Made by a program: the position numbers and the translations under genes. A stretch of DNA of 64,000 nucleotides from Bacteroidota bacterium. Lineage in GTDB: Bacteria; Bacteroidota; Bacteroidia; NS11-12g; UBA955. The notes under the pieces were generated by a model. That model was not told the DNA's origin. It was given only the letters and a program-made list of their open reading frames with translations, and did no database searches. The DNA lies in the NCBI GenBank assembly GCA_030682255.1, contig JAUXOK010000028.1, forward strand, positions 248,001-312,000, given 5' to 3'. This document shows, one piece after another, positions 1 through 9,125 of this stretch (position 1 is its first letter; every line of letters begins with the position of its first letter).

Positions 1-532
1 CATTTAAGTTAGTAATTGTTGCATGTTGTGTTCCTAAAACAGGGCTGTTATAATCCACCATCACTGTAGCTCTATAATCATCAAGTGGCATTGCTACCAT
101 TTCAACATGGTTTTCTTTATCGTTGTAATGTATGTTATTGGGAATTATAAAATACTCTCTTTCAGCATCTTGCTCAATAACACCTGTTTTTTGAAGTAAT
201 TCAACAAATGGGTATGAACTGCCATCAACAATTGGCATTTCGGGACCATCTATTTGCAATAAAACATTATCAATTTCTAAACCAACTAAAGCGGCTAAAG
301 CATGTTCAACAGTACTCACCCTTGCACCATTTTTCTCAAGTGTGGTACCTCTTGATGTATCTACTACTAAATCACAATCTGCTTCGATAATAGGTTGGTT
401 GTCTAAATCTACTCTTTGAAACTTATAGCCATGATTTATTGGAGCTGGCACAAAAGTTAAATTAACGCTAACACCTGTATGTAATCCCACACCAGAAATT
501 GTTACCGATTCTTTTATAGTTGTTTGTTTCAT
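1..532 (-). CDS. lpxC: UDP-3-O-acyl-N-acetylglucosamine deacetylase LpxC, N-terminal part (cut by window edge)
   Basis: LpxC is the zinc deacetylase that commits UDP-acyl-GlcNAc to lipid A synthesis in the cytoplasm. The visible frame, read on the minus strand from an ATG at 530-532, opens with MKQTTIKESVTISGVGLHTG, the typical LpxC start. It contains STVEHALAAL with the first zinc-ligand histidine at about residue 77, and PEMPIVDGSS. The frame stays open to the window edge, so about 177 residues are seen. In Bacteroidota LpxC is usually fused to the dehydratase FabZ; the fusion part would lie outside the window. Its ATG overlaps the lpxD stop (ATGA), so the two are translationally coupled. 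Confidence 0.95.
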   Translation of the reverse strand, partial: MKQTTIKESVTISGVGLHTGVSVNLTFVPAPINHGYKFQRVDLDNQPIIEADCDLVVDTSRGTTLEKNGARVSTVEHALAALVGLEIDNVLLQIDGPEMPIVDGSSYPFVELLQKTGVIEQDAEREYFIIPNNIHYNDKENHVEMVAMPLDDYRATVMVDYNSPVLGTQHATITNLN

Positions 533-1569
533 TCTTTTTTTAATTCTTTAATAATGTTTTCTAATGCTCTAACTCTTTTTTCTAATTCAGGTAAATTTCT
601 TTGTAAAACCTGACTTTTGAAAGCCTCTTTGACTGGCATAGCTGGAGACCCAATAAATTGTTGATTGGGTTCTTTGATTGATTTTGGCACCCCAGTTTGT
701 CCTCCTATTTGAGTTCCATCTGCTATGGTGATATGACCAACAATACCAACTTGTGCGCCAATTACACATTGTTTGCCCACTTTCGTGCTTCCTGCAACAC
801 CGCTTAAACCTGCAATAACTGTATTTTCTCCTACTTCAGCATTGTGAGCAATTTGAACCATGTTATCTAATTTAACTCCTTTTCTTAAAATGGTACTACC
901 CATAGTTGCTCTGTCTATGCAACAATTCGCTCCAGTTTCAACATGGTCTTCTATAATGACATTTCCTATTTGTGGTATTTTGGCATAAGTACCGTCTGGT
1001 GTTGGAGCAAAACCAAATCCATCCGAACCAATTGCAGTGCCTGCATGAATGATACAATGATTGCCTACAATACATTCTGCATATAATTTTACGCCCGAAT
1101 AAAACAAGGTTTTATTACCAACTTTGGCGTTTTTACCAATGTATACATGTGGGTATAATTGAACACCATCTCCAATTAAAGCACCCTCTTCGATTACAAC
1201 ATAAGGACCAATGTATACATTTTCTCCAATTTTAGCAGAAGCGTGAATAATTGCTGTTTCATGAATCCCGACCCTATTGGTGTGTGGATTAAAATATTGA
1301 TTCAATACCATGCAGAAAGCATAATATGGCATTGGATGCTTAATAACTGTGACAGAAAGTGGTTTTTCAATTACAAAATCAGATGGAATAATTACTAACG
1401 AAGCTTTAGTCTCGTATAGAAAGTTGGCATATTTAGGATTGGCTAAAAATGTCACATCACCAGTCTGCGAACCTTCTATTTTACCTGGTTTTAATATCAC
1501 AACAGACGCATCGCCTTCAATGACACCTCCAACTAATTGTGCTATTTCATCTGCTTTAATTTGCGTCAT
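529..1569 (-). CDS. lpxD: UDP-3-O-(3-hydroxyacyl)glucosamine N-acyltransferase LpxD
   Basis: This enzyme adds the second hydroxyacyl chain, from acyl-ACP, in lipid A synthesis. The 346 residues match the family length. An N-terminal uridine-binding domain (about 1-100, with FLANPKY) precedes a left-handed beta-helix of hexapeptide repeats (IGENVYIGPYVVI onward). The catalytic histidine is in IAHNAEVGENT, about residue 242. A C-terminal helix ends the protein (NLPELEKRVRALENIIKEL). It lies between the HD phosphohydrolase (21 bp upstream) and lpxC (4 bp overlap), so it is probably co-transcribed with both. Confidence 0.97.
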   Translation of the reverse strand: MTQIKADEIAQLVGGVIEGDASVVILKPGKIEGSQTGDVTFLANPKYANFLYETKASLVIIPSDFVIEKPLSVTVIKHPMPYYAFCMVLNQYFNPHTNRVGIHETAIIHASAKIGENVYIGPYVVIEEGALIGDGVQLYPHVYIGKNAKVGNKTLFYSGVKLYAECIVGNHCIIHAGTAIGSDGFGFAPTPDGTYAKIPQIGNVIIEDHVETGANCCIDRATMGSTILRKGVKLDNMVQIAHNAEVGENTVIAGLSGVAGSTKVGKQCVIGAQVGIVGHITIADGTQIGGQTGVPKSIKEPNQQFIGSPAMPVKEAFKSQVLQRNLPELEKRVRALENIIKELKKE

Positions 1570-1590
1570 AAAACGGTGCGAAGATACAAT

Positions 1591-2811
1591 TTAACGATAA
1601 AAGCATAAATAATATTTTTTGACAGTTGTTTTAAATGCTTTAAGATTGTAATTATCACTTGCTTCTGCTACATCCAAAACTTGATTGTCCTTTTTTAAAA
1701 TCTTAATGCTATTAATTTGATCGACTAAATAAGCATCATTTTTCAACATGCCATTATTTAAAAAATAGGACATATCATCCGATTCAATTTTAAACTTCTT
1801 TTTCATTGCTTTTTGACATTCTAAAATATAGTCACTTGTAAAGGGTTTAGGAGAAAGTTCTACCTTTGGTAAATTCCTATTGATGAAATTTTTAGATAAT
1901 TGACTCAATACTTTATCCTGACTTAATTGCCAATCTTTAATGGCGCAAATAATATCGGCATCGTCTAAATTAATAAAATGCTGAATTGACATCTCATCAT
2001 CTCTCAATTGGGAAATTTCTATTTCATTTGTTAAAAAATATTTTAAGGATTTAGAAATTCCACTAAAATCTTCTATTTGACAAATTGCCCTAGCCCTTTT
2101 CATGATATTAATTAATAAAATATCTGCTGCAACAACCGTTTTATGTAAATACACTTGCCAATACATCAACCTTCTAGCAATAATAAACTTCTCTATGCTA
2201 TATATCCCCTTTTCTTCTACAACCAATTCATCTTCTCTGACATTCAACATGTGAATGATTCTCTCAGCTCCAACTTGTCCTTCTATAACCCCTGTAAAAA
2301 AACTATCTCTGCTTAAATAATCCAATCTATCCATATCCAATTGCCCTGATATTAATTGGTGTAAAAATGGTTTTTTATATTGATTACTAAATATTTTTAG
2401 CATTAAATCTAATTGTCCATTCATTTCATCATTCAATTTTTTCATCAACAAATAAGAAATAGATTCATGTGGCACTTTACTAACAATAGAATTTTCTAAA
2501 GAATGGCTATATGGACCATGTCCTACATCATGGAGCAATATACCTGCAAATAAAGCATCAGATTCTGCATCAGAAATTTTAACACCTTTTTGCCTCAGGG
2601 TTTCAACTGCTTTAACCATCAAATTTAATGCTCCTAAGGCATGATGAAAACGCGAATGAGTAGCACCAGGATAAACAAAATCCGTAACTCCCAATTGTTT
2701 GATTCTTCTTAGTCTTTGAAAGAATGGATGCTGTATCAATTGATGAATCAAAGGACTAGGAATAGTTAAAAAACCATATACAGGGTCGTTGATAATTTTA
2801 CTACTATACAT
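1591..2811 (-). CDS. HD-domain phosphohydrolase (COG1078, dGTPase/SAMHD1-like)
   Basis: This is a 406-residue metal-dependent phosphohydrolase of the HD superfamily. Metal ligands are visible as SRFHHALGAL (about 53-62), LLHDVGHGPYSHSLE (HD at 94-95) and MDRLDYLSRD. This order is typical of COG1078 proteins related to dGTP triphosphohydrolases and SAMHD1. The substrate cannot be told from sequence; nucleoside triphosphates are the family expectation. The gene sits immediately upstream of lpxD, an arrangement common in Bacteroidota, but no functional link to lipid A is evident. Confidence 0.88.
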   Translation of the reverse strand: MYSSKIINDPVYGFLTIPSPLIHQLIQHPFFQRLRRIKQLGVTDFVYPGATHSRFHHALGALNLMVKAVETLRQKGVKISDAESDALFAGILLHDVGHGPYSHSLENSIVSKVPHESISYLLMKKLNDEMNGQLDLMLKIFSNQYKKPFLHQLISGQLDMDRLDYLSRDSFFTGVIEGQVGAERIIHMLNVREDELVVEEKGIYSIEKFIIARRLMYWQVYLHKTVVAADILLINIMKRARAICQIEDFSGISKSLKYFLTNEIEISQLRDDEMSIQHFINLDDADIICAIKDWQLSQDKVLSQLSKNFINRNLPKVELSPKPFTSDYILECQKAMKKKFKIESDDMSYFLNNGMLKNDAYLVDQINSIKILKKDNQVLDVAEASDNYNLKAFKTTVKKYYLCFYR

Positions 2812-2853
2812 TAGGGCAAAGTTAATGCATTTTACGAATGGATTTCAAACCCA

Positions 2854-3873
2854 TTATTGATTAAAATATAGCATCAATGTTTTAGCAACATTTTGAGCCA
2901 CAATCATTCTACCTTCTTGTGTGTAGTGTTCGGTAGTCCAATCTTTTTCTCCAAAATATTGTCCAGGCACTTTCTCTAAATTATCAATCATAATAACCCC
3001 TTTTTCTGAATATCTTTTCACTAACAAATCTCTGTTCGTTTTCATGAAATAAACTAGACTGGGACCAACTAAACTATCTGCCCATTCAACATTTTCTGCC
3101 AAAATATTAAAGTATAATTGAATATTTTTTTGTTTACATATCTCTGCAATTTTATCAAAGTCATGAATTCTTGGATTATTATTCACATCTATCTGAAAAG
3201 CATAACCTTTGATATAATGGTCGGCTAACACCCTTTTGGGAAAATCCTCCCCGCCTTCTGGCAATGGAAATTTCTCTTGTTCACACCAAGTTTTAATGGT
3301 GTTATGTGGCAATTCAAAATTCACCTTTAAGGTATCGAATTCAAAACAATGCAACATCTTTTTATCTTGTTCGTCTGCACTAGGCGAAGCATGAAAACCA
3401 AGTGTGGCACACAATCTATTGTATAATGGTGAAGCATTTTGATAGAAACATTTGGTGCGAAGTAAAGCACTTTCTTGAGGTGAATAAATCCATGGTTTAC
3501 CAAAAGATCTTAAATTCATGGTGACTACCAATTTTTTAACCCTCGCAGAAGTATCAATCAAATCAATGATGGGCAAAAACATACCTGCATGATAGGCTGG
3601 TACTTGCATGCCGCTTAATCGCATACCATCGATACTATCATTAATCATATCACTAATCGTTCTTTTGTCGGTATCGTTTGGCGAAACCCAATAATTAGAT
3701 GATTCGCCTAAATATAAAACATCATTGTGCCATTGAAACTCCCTTAAATTAAACAACATGTAGCCTTGATCTTTTAATTCAGGTTCCCAATAAATTTTAG
3801 AATAAATAAAATGACTTAGAAACACTGTTCCAATTACTGCCAAACCTTTTAAAATCATGTTCTTAAAGTTCAT
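2854..3873 (-). CDS. Membrane-anchored SGNH-like protein, partner of the MBOAT acyltransferase
   Basis: This 339-residue protein has one N-terminal membrane segment (about 8-26) and a large periplasmic part. Near the start, LYLGESSNYW resembles the nucleophile-serine block of SGNH esterases. Near the end, TTEHYTQEGRMIVAQNVAK resembles the D..H block. Its ATG is 2 bp after the stop of an AlgI/DltB-like MBOAT gene. MBOAT proteins commonly pair with SGNH or DltD/AlgJ-like partners that finish acyl transfer to a glycan or polymer outside the membrane. The acceptor is unknown. The SGNH assignment is an inference from two motifs and context. Confidence 0.6.
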   Translation of the reverse strand: MNFKNMILKGLAVIGTVFLSHFIYSKIYWEPELKDQGYMLFNLREFQWHNDVLYLGESSNYWVSPNDTDKRTISDMINDSIDGMRLSGMQVPAYHAGMFLPIIDLIDTSARVKKLVVTMNLRSFGKPWIYSPQESALLRTKCFYQNASPLYNRLCATLGFHASPSADEQDKKMLHCFEFDTLKVNFELPHNTIKTWCEQEKFPLPEGGEDFPKRVLADHYIKGYAFQIDVNNNPRIHDFDKIAEICKQKNIQLYFNILAENVEWADSLVGPSLVYFMKTNRDLLVKRYSEKGVIMIDNLEKVPGQYFGEKDWTTEHYTQEGRMIVAQNVAKTLMLYFNQ

Positions 3874-3875
3874 TT

Positions 3876-5270
3876 CTAAAATCTAAAATATATAAACGGT
3901 TGATATTCTGTGCCACATAAGACCAAGATGCAAAATAACATAAAGCAATACAAAGTCCATCTTTGAAAACCATTGTATTGTTTGCAGTAATCATCAAATC
4001 GCAAATTGCCTCTGTGCCATTCCATGATTCCAAAAATCAATAGCAATAAGAAAATAAATGGTTGTGTGTCCAATTGTCTGGTTCCATCATTAATGCCAAT
4101 CATCCCTTTAAATACATTGACAGCTTGATTGAAATCTGCGGCTCTGAAAAACACCCAAGCCAAAGTGACAGAAACAAAGGTTAAAACTCCTTTAACCAGA
4201 GTAGACCTTAACTTAATTGGAGAAAATCGCTCAATTAAATAAAAAATCCCATGCAAAGCGCCCCAAATGATAAAGGTATAGTTGGCCCCATGCCACAAAC
4301 CACTAATTAGAAAAACAAGCAACACATTGATTACCCATCTTTGTTTTTTTACTTTATTGCCACCTAACGGAATATATAGGTAATCTCTGAACCACGATGT
4401 TAAAGAAATATGCCAACGTTTCCAAAACTCTGTAATGTTTTTAGAAAGATATGGACGATTGAAATTGTCCATCAAATTAATGCCAAATAACTTTGCCACA
4501 CCCTGAGCAATTAAAGAATAACCAAAAAAATCTGCATATATCTGAAATGAAAATGACAATACTCCAACTATGTTCCAATAGAATGGCCATTTGCTTGGTT
4601 CGTTGAAAATTGAAGTAACGGTGTAAGACAAATTATCGGCAATTACCATTTTAACAAAAAAACCATACAACATGATTCTAAATCCTGATTGCAGATTCTC
4701 GTATAAGATGGTGTGTTTGGCTTTTAACTGCTCATTTAAATGGTTAAAACGCTCGATTGGACCAGCTACCAATTGTGGAAAATAGCTCACAAACACTGCA
4801 AAATGCCCCAAATGTTTTTCGGGTTTTGCTCTTCCATAGTAAACATCCAAGGTATAACTCATGGTTTGGAAAGTGTAAAATGAAATACCAACAGGCAATG
4901 CTTTGCCTAAAAAATCAACTAAATCTCTGATTTTTTGATGCGGATGAACCAACTGTTGAACCCAATCTGTACTGCCCACAAAAAAATAGAAATATTTAAA
5001 CAGAAACAATATCCCTAGATTAGCACTCAAACTCAAAAATAGCCAACGTTTTCTGACAGCTTTTTCTTGAGAGGCATCTATTTTTTGGGCTACCCAAAAA
5101 TCTAGAAGAGTAGAAACAATAATAATGATAACAAACTCCCATTTCCACCAACCATAAAACAAATAGGAAGCGGCAAGGATGAGCAACCAACGCCATCTTT
5201 GAGGCAACAAGAAGTATAACCCAAAAACCAAGGGTAAAAACAAAAAGAATATCCAAGAGTTGAATAACAC
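3876..5270 (-). CDS. MBOAT family O-acyltransferase (AlgI/DltB-like)
   Basis: This is a polytopic membrane O-acyltransferase of 464 residues. Hallmarks are WKRWHISLTSWFRDYLYIPLGG in the middle and SGLWHGANYTFIIWGALHG, which contains the invariant MBOAT histidine. The N-terminus (LFNSWIFFLFLPLVFGLYF) and the length fit the AlgI group, which moves acyl groups (usually acetyl) across the membrane to extracellular polysaccharide or teichoic acid. The following gene encodes a periplasmic SGNH-like partner 2 bp downstream. The acceptor is probably a surface glycan, but no polysaccharide biosynthesis genes are present here to confirm it. Confidence 0.93.
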   Translation of the reverse strand: MLFNSWIFFLFLPLVFGLYFLLPQRWRWLLILAASYLFYGWWKWEFVIIIIVSTLLDFWVAQKIDASQEKAVRKRWLFLSLSANLGILFLFKYFYFFVGSTDWVQQLVHPHQKIRDLVDFLGKALPVGISFYTFQTMSYTLDVYYGRAKPEKHLGHFAVFVSYFPQLVAGPIERFNHLNEQLKAKHTILYENLQSGFRIMLYGFFVKMVIADNLSYTVTSIFNEPSKWPFYWNIVGVLSFSFQIYADFFGYSLIAQGVAKLFGINLMDNFNRPYLSKNITEFWKRWHISLTSWFRDYLYIPLGGNKVKKQRWVINVLLVFLISGLWHGANYTFIIWGALHGIFYLIERFSPIKLRSTLVKGVLTFVSVTLAWVFFRAADFNQAVNVFKGMIGINDGTRQLDTQPFIFLLLLIFGIMEWHRGNLRFDDYCKQYNGFQRWTLYCFMLFCILVLCGTEYQPFIYFRF

Positions 5271-5449
5271 GCTGCCGAAATTTAATCAGCAAATCTAATA
5301 CTAATTGTTTTGATAAAACAAGGTCTAATTGATTTAGAATAAAAAGGGAATTATAAGTCTCTGTTGGTGAAAATTCAAAAAAACAGACTTACAAAAAGCT
5401 CATGTTTAATGAAGACAATTATCAAATCATCATTTTTCAAAAGATTGAA

Positions 5450-6301
5450 TTACCAAAATGATGATTGTTTATTCTGCAAAACATCTTTTTGATTTAGTTT
5501 ATATCTAAAACCAAGTGCCAAAGAATTAAATCGATTAAAATGATCTATTTTGTATAATTGAGGTGTAAAATTCAACCCAAACTTCACATCTAAAAATAAA
5601 TTAACTTCACAACTAAAGTTATATTTTATTCCTAAGGGAATGAACAAGGAATAAGATGTTGTGTTCAAAGTATTCTCAATATTAATGCTTGACCAAAGTA
5701 AAGATGTATCATTTTTATAGTTTGAAACATAAAAATTGCTATTTTTTGTTCCTCTCAATGAATTCAATGAAAACACAGCCCCCATTCCGATGTATGAAGC
5801 AAAATTCTTGGCAAATACTTTCGAATTAATAATATACGTAAGCCCAAGTTGCTGACCAGAAACTCTGTAATTATAACCCAAATATTTTTCATACATAATA
5901 TTGTCTGAAGCCAAAGAGTCATAATAAATACTGGCATTCGACATCTGCAAATTCTTATTATAAAAAACAGATACTCCAAACTTTAGTTCTTGTTTTAAAT
6001 TTCGTTTTTTAAACAGCAATGGCTTAACTCTGTATACCATTTCAAAATTTACTTTATTGTATGTATTATTAAAATAGGCATTTGTATAATTAGGTTTAAA
6101 GTTTTGAATTAATGGATTGAATGAACTTAGTTGATTTAAAAAAAACAACTCTCTATTGTAATTGGTTTGATTGACACCAAAATCAAAACTAAAATCTAAA
6201 CCTATAAGTTTGCTATCTGATGTAGAATCTTGGGTTGATAAATTATTGCAAATTCCAACATTCATACATCCAAAAACCACCAACATAAAACTAAATTTCA
6301 C
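5450..6301 (-). CDS. Putative outer-membrane beta-barrel protein
   Basis: I do not recognise the family. The 283-residue product starts with a signal-peptide-like segment (KFSFMLVVFGCMNVGIC) read from a GTG codon at 6299-6301; an ATG five codons later would also leave a hydrophobic stretch. The rest has alternating polar and hydrophobic short strands ending in aromatics (for example LGLTYIINSKVF, IPLGIKYNFSCEVNLFLDVKFGLNF, LALGFRYKL). This is typical of small Bacteroidota outer-membrane barrels of the PorT or outer-membrane-beta-barrel type. It lies 24 bp downstream of the small membrane gene ending at 6326. Confidence 0.6.
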   Translation of the reverse strand: MKFSFMLVVFGCMNVGICNNLSTQDSTSDSKLIGLDFSFDFGVNQTNYNRELFFLNQLSSFNPLIQNFKPNYTNAYFNNTYNKVNFEMVYRVKPLLFKKRNLKQELKFGVSVFYNKNLQMSNASIYYDSLASDNIMYEKYLGYNYRVSGQQLGLTYIINSKVFAKNFASYIGMGAVFSLNSLRGTKNSNFYVSNYKNDTSLLWSSINIENTLNTTSYSLFIPLGIKYNFSCEVNLFLDVKFGLNFTPQLYKIDHFNRFNSLALGFRYKLNQKDVLQNKQSSFW

Positions 6302-6325
6302 AACACAAATTTAAACCATTATTCA

Positions 6326-6850
6326 TCATTTTATTGCCAACATTTTTAAAAAGGTAGCATGCATGATTTCAATCTCAGGTTTACTTTTCTTTTTACCCAA
6401 ATAAGCTACGCCATAAAATGAAAAAAATACAGCTAACAACAAGGGCACTAACCAAAGTATATCAGAGGATTGACCCAAAGATAAATTTGCTCCACCAATC
6501 AATAAAATGAAGAAAATAGAGACCCCAATGGTGATGTAAAAAAACATAAACATGGTCCAAACTGGAGGTCGAGGGCCATATAAACCGCGAACATGAATAG
6601 AATTTTCATCCAACTTTTGAACGGTCAAAGTTAATTGAGGCGACCAATAATGCCTTAAATGACTTGGAAAAAACAATGTTGCATAAAATTCGTTGGCTTC
6701 GCCTTTACATGGATTGTTTTCTAGCATTAAACCTTGCTTAAATCTCAACACAAATTCTTTGGCAGAAATTGGCATATCAAAATGAAAGCGAGGCCTTACT
6801 TGGCTTAATGAAAACTCCGCTGGAACTTCTTTGTAATTATCTTCATTCAT
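6326..6850 (-). CDS. Hypothetical protein with two membrane segments
   Basis: Family not recognised. The 174-residue protein has a soluble N-terminal half (about 1-95, rich in charged residues, with RPRFHFDMPISAKEFVLRF) and two adjacent transmembrane helices (about 96-121 and 130-151). A short basic tail (GKKKSKPEIEIMHATFLKML) follows. It is probably transcribed with the barrel protein 24 bp downstream. A perfect 16-bp tandem duplication sits directly upstream of its start (6851-6882). No enzymatic motif is visible. Confidence 0.55.
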   Translation of the reverse strand: MNEDNYKEVPAEFSLSQVRPRFHFDMPISAKEFVLRFKQGLMLENNPCKGEANEFYATLFFPSHLRHYWSPQLTLTVQKLDENSIHVRGLYGPRPPVWTMFMFFYITIGVSIFFILLIGGANLSLGQSSDILWLVPLLLAVFFSFYGVAYLGKKKSKPEIEIMHATFLKMLAIK

Positions 6851-6882
6851 AATTTAACTAGTTCAAAATTTAACTAGTTCAA
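6851..6882. repeat. 16-bp perfect tandem duplication
   Basis: The unit AATTTAACTAGTTCAA occurs twice back to back just upstream of the membrane gene at 6326-6850, followed by a partial third unit (AATTAGTA). Each unit contains the palindrome TTAACTAGTTCAA in part (AACTAGTT). It could duplicate an operator or simply be replication slippage. Confidence 0.7.
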
Positions 6883-7018
6883 AATTAGTAAATTTAATTA
6901 CAAAAAAAATAAAAAATAATTAAACGATTCTTTATAAAATCTTAAAAAAATTAGTTTCATTACGAATTTAATAGATTAAGCTCAATAAATAAAATACACT
7001 GAGATCACATAAAATAAT

Positions 7019-8095
7019 CTAATTAAGCTTGGTATAGAAATGCAAACTATCGTTTTTGTTTGAATCCCCTGAAAATATCGACTGTAGGTCTTTCAATATA
7101 ATATCTGGCCTAACTACGCCCTTTTCCCAAAAATCATTTCCGCCAAATTTATTTTCTCTTTTATTGTTATTAAAAACCTGATGAGAGTTAAATGGTTTGA
7201 AAAAAGCGTATCGGTTATCTACTTTTATCATATCTTTCAACGATTTATATTGATTGGTATGTATCCAAATATCTGCCAAACTTGCTGCTTTTATAACTAC
7301 CTCCATACTAAGGGGATAAGAAAACTTATCGGTTTTTTGTTGAAAAATATAAAGTCCACCTGCATCATTGATTAATTGAGCTGTATATGAATTGCCTCCG
7401 GGAACATTCCAAGTATCTCCAAACTTGGCATCTGTCATTACCATTTTTCTGTTTTTATTTAAATTGGTAGTTTTTAAAATAGTTTGGTAATTCAATTTAG
7501 TAACATTAAAAATAGAATCCGATTGAATTGTTTGATTCATAATTGATCCAAAAAACTTAATCCATTCTGCCCTCGCTAAAGGATGTTGTTCTTTGAAATT
7601 ATCACAAATAATGTATTCAATATTTTGCAATTTCAAACGTTTCATGAATGCTGTATTAATTTTATTAAAACTGCTACCTACAACTATATCAGGTTTCAAT
7701 CTCAACAATGATTCCTCATCAATTAGTCCATCTTCGCCAATTTCAACTATCAAACCTTGATTGAATTGATGCAACAAAATAGAATCGTTGTAATAATGAA
7801 TATTATCAACTCCAATAATATTTTTTTGACAGTTTAATTCAGACAAATATGCCGAGAAAACAGAAGACAAAACAACAATTTTTAAATTCTTTTGAGTTTT
7901 ATCAAGGTGATACCAATTGGTATCTTGGTTATTAATCGTAAAAACAAATTGCTCATTACTTGATTTTGCAATCCCAAACATTTTAGAAAACTCGATAGCT
8001 TCAAAAATTAAAGATTCCTTTGAAACCTGATGATTGATAGTTTGTTGGCAAGCCATAACACTTACCAACAAATAAAAAACGAAAAACTTATTCAT
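7019..8095 (-). CDS. btuF: BtuF-like cobalamin-binding lipoprotein of an ABC importer
   Basis: This is a periplasmic substrate-binding protein of the helical-backbone (TroA/BtuF) class, 358 residues from the ATG at 8093-8095. That start gives a lipoprotein signal (FYLLVSVMACQQ) and an 8-bp overlap with the upstream propeller gene; an ATG five codons earlier is also possible. Family features are the two-domain arrangement and blocks such as IIGVDNIHYYNDSILL and DEESLLRLKPDIVVGSS. It would hand B12 to an inner-membrane BtuCD permease, which is not in this window. Placement in a riboswitch-controlled operon with a TonB receptor and a BtuG-like protein supports cobalamin as ligand. Confidence 0.82.
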   Translation of the reverse strand: MNKFFVFYLLVSVMACQQTINHQVSKESLIFEAIEFSKMFGIAKSSNEQFVFTINNQDTNWYHLDKTQKNLKIVVLSSVFSAYLSELNCQKNIIGVDNIHYYNDSILLHQFNQGLIVEIGEDGLIDEESLLRLKPDIVVGSSFNKINTAFMKRLKLQNIEYIICDNFKEQHPLARAEWIKFFGSIMNQTIQSDSIFNVTKLNYQTILKTTNLNKNRKMVMTDAKFGDTWNVPGGNSYTAQLINDAGGLYIFQQKTDKFSYPLSMEVVIKAASLADIWIHTNQYKSLKDMIKVDNRYAFFKPFNSHQVFNNNKRENKFGGNDFWEKGVVRPDIILKDLQSIFSGDSNKNDSLHFYTKLN

Positions 8096-9125
8096 TAAAC
8101 AATATACCATTCGGCACTATGCCGGCTTCAATAACCTTTATCCTATTTTTATTTACATCATAAATATACACTTTGCCGTTGGAGTTAAAATCTCCTGCAT
8201 CGGTAATGTATAAATCACCATTGCTAGGATTAACAGCTAAACCATAAACACTTTCTCCTGTGTTGAGTGTTAAATATTCTACCAATCCACCTGTTTCTGT
8301 GTATTGATAAATCTTTGTACCTCCTAAACTTAAATAAATGGTTTGATTAGTTGCATTAAAAGTCATGGAACCACCATAACTACCTGTGCTTAATGAAATT
8401 GATTTTTCCACCTTATTAGAATCTTTGTTAATAAAACTTAGTTTGCCATTTTCTAAAACATTGCCTGAACTCCAATCTAAATCACCTGTAGAAAGAACCG
8501 CAACTTTAGTTTCTGAAATATTCAATATTTTACTTAACCCTTTTCCAATCATTATTGAATCTGCCAATAAATCAGTTTCAGAATTTATAACCATTAATTG
8601 GCTGGAATTTGTGCCTACTAAAACTTTTTTATCCAATTTAGCAAAATGTTCGCTCCAATGATTAATATTGATAGTTCCAGATTTTATATTTGTATTTAAA
8701 TCTATGATTGAAACTTCGTTTGAAAACAAATGACTTACATAAGCTTTAGTTGCGGATAAGGGGAATAAATATCTTGGAGAATTAAGCGGAATTGTAAACG
8801 CTTTTTTAAAGGTTTCTTTATTAACCACTTCAATTTTATTAGAATTATTTACTACAATATAAAAAAACTGATTAGTTGCTATCATCGATTGAACAACATC
8901 ACCTAAAGGCAAATCATTCGCTTTTTGAAATGCATCAAAATATTCACCAGTACCCGGTTTGTATAGACCAATGCTTCCGTTTGATTTTTGAAATCCACCT
9001 TCATTGATAACATATACGCCTTTGTAATTTTCTGTTAAAACAGTCACCTTTTCGTCTTTTTTACAACCAATTAATAAAGAGAAAGAAAGTAATAATAAGG
9101 CTTGTGAGATTTTAATTTTTGTCAT
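8088..9125 (-). CDS. btuG: BtuG-like beta-propeller surface lipoprotein (YncE/DUF5074 type)
   Basis: This 345-residue lipoprotein has a lipobox (SLLIGCKK, Cys about 21) followed by a seven-bladed-propeller-like series of YncE repeats, such as FFYIVVNNSNKIEVVNKETF, AYVSHLFSNEVSIIDL and VYGLAVNPSNGDLYITDAGD. In Bacteroides thetaiotaomicron, propeller lipoproteins of this kind (BtuG) sit on the cell surface on top of BtuB and capture cobalamin with very high affinity. The gene overlaps the BtuB-like receptor by 14 bp and the BtuF-like gene by 8 bp, in the order expected for a B12 operon. Function is inferred from fold and context. Confidence 0.8.
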   Translation of the reverse strand: MTKIKISQALLLLSFSLLIGCKKDEKVTVLTENYKGVYVINEGGFQKSNGSIGLYKPGTGEYFDAFQKANDLPLGDVVQSMIATNQFFYIVVNNSNKIEVVNKETFKKAFTIPLNSPRYLFPLSATKAYVSHLFSNEVSIIDLNTNIKSGTININHWSEHFAKLDKKVLVGTNSSQLMVINSETDLLADSIMIGKGLSKILNISETKVAVLSTGDLDWSSGNVLENGKLSFINKDSNKVEKSISLSTGSYGGSMTFNATNQTIYLSLGGTKIYQYTETGGLVEYLTLNTGESVYGLAVNPSNGDLYITDAGDFNSNGKVYIYDVNKNRIKVIEAGIVPNGILFNE

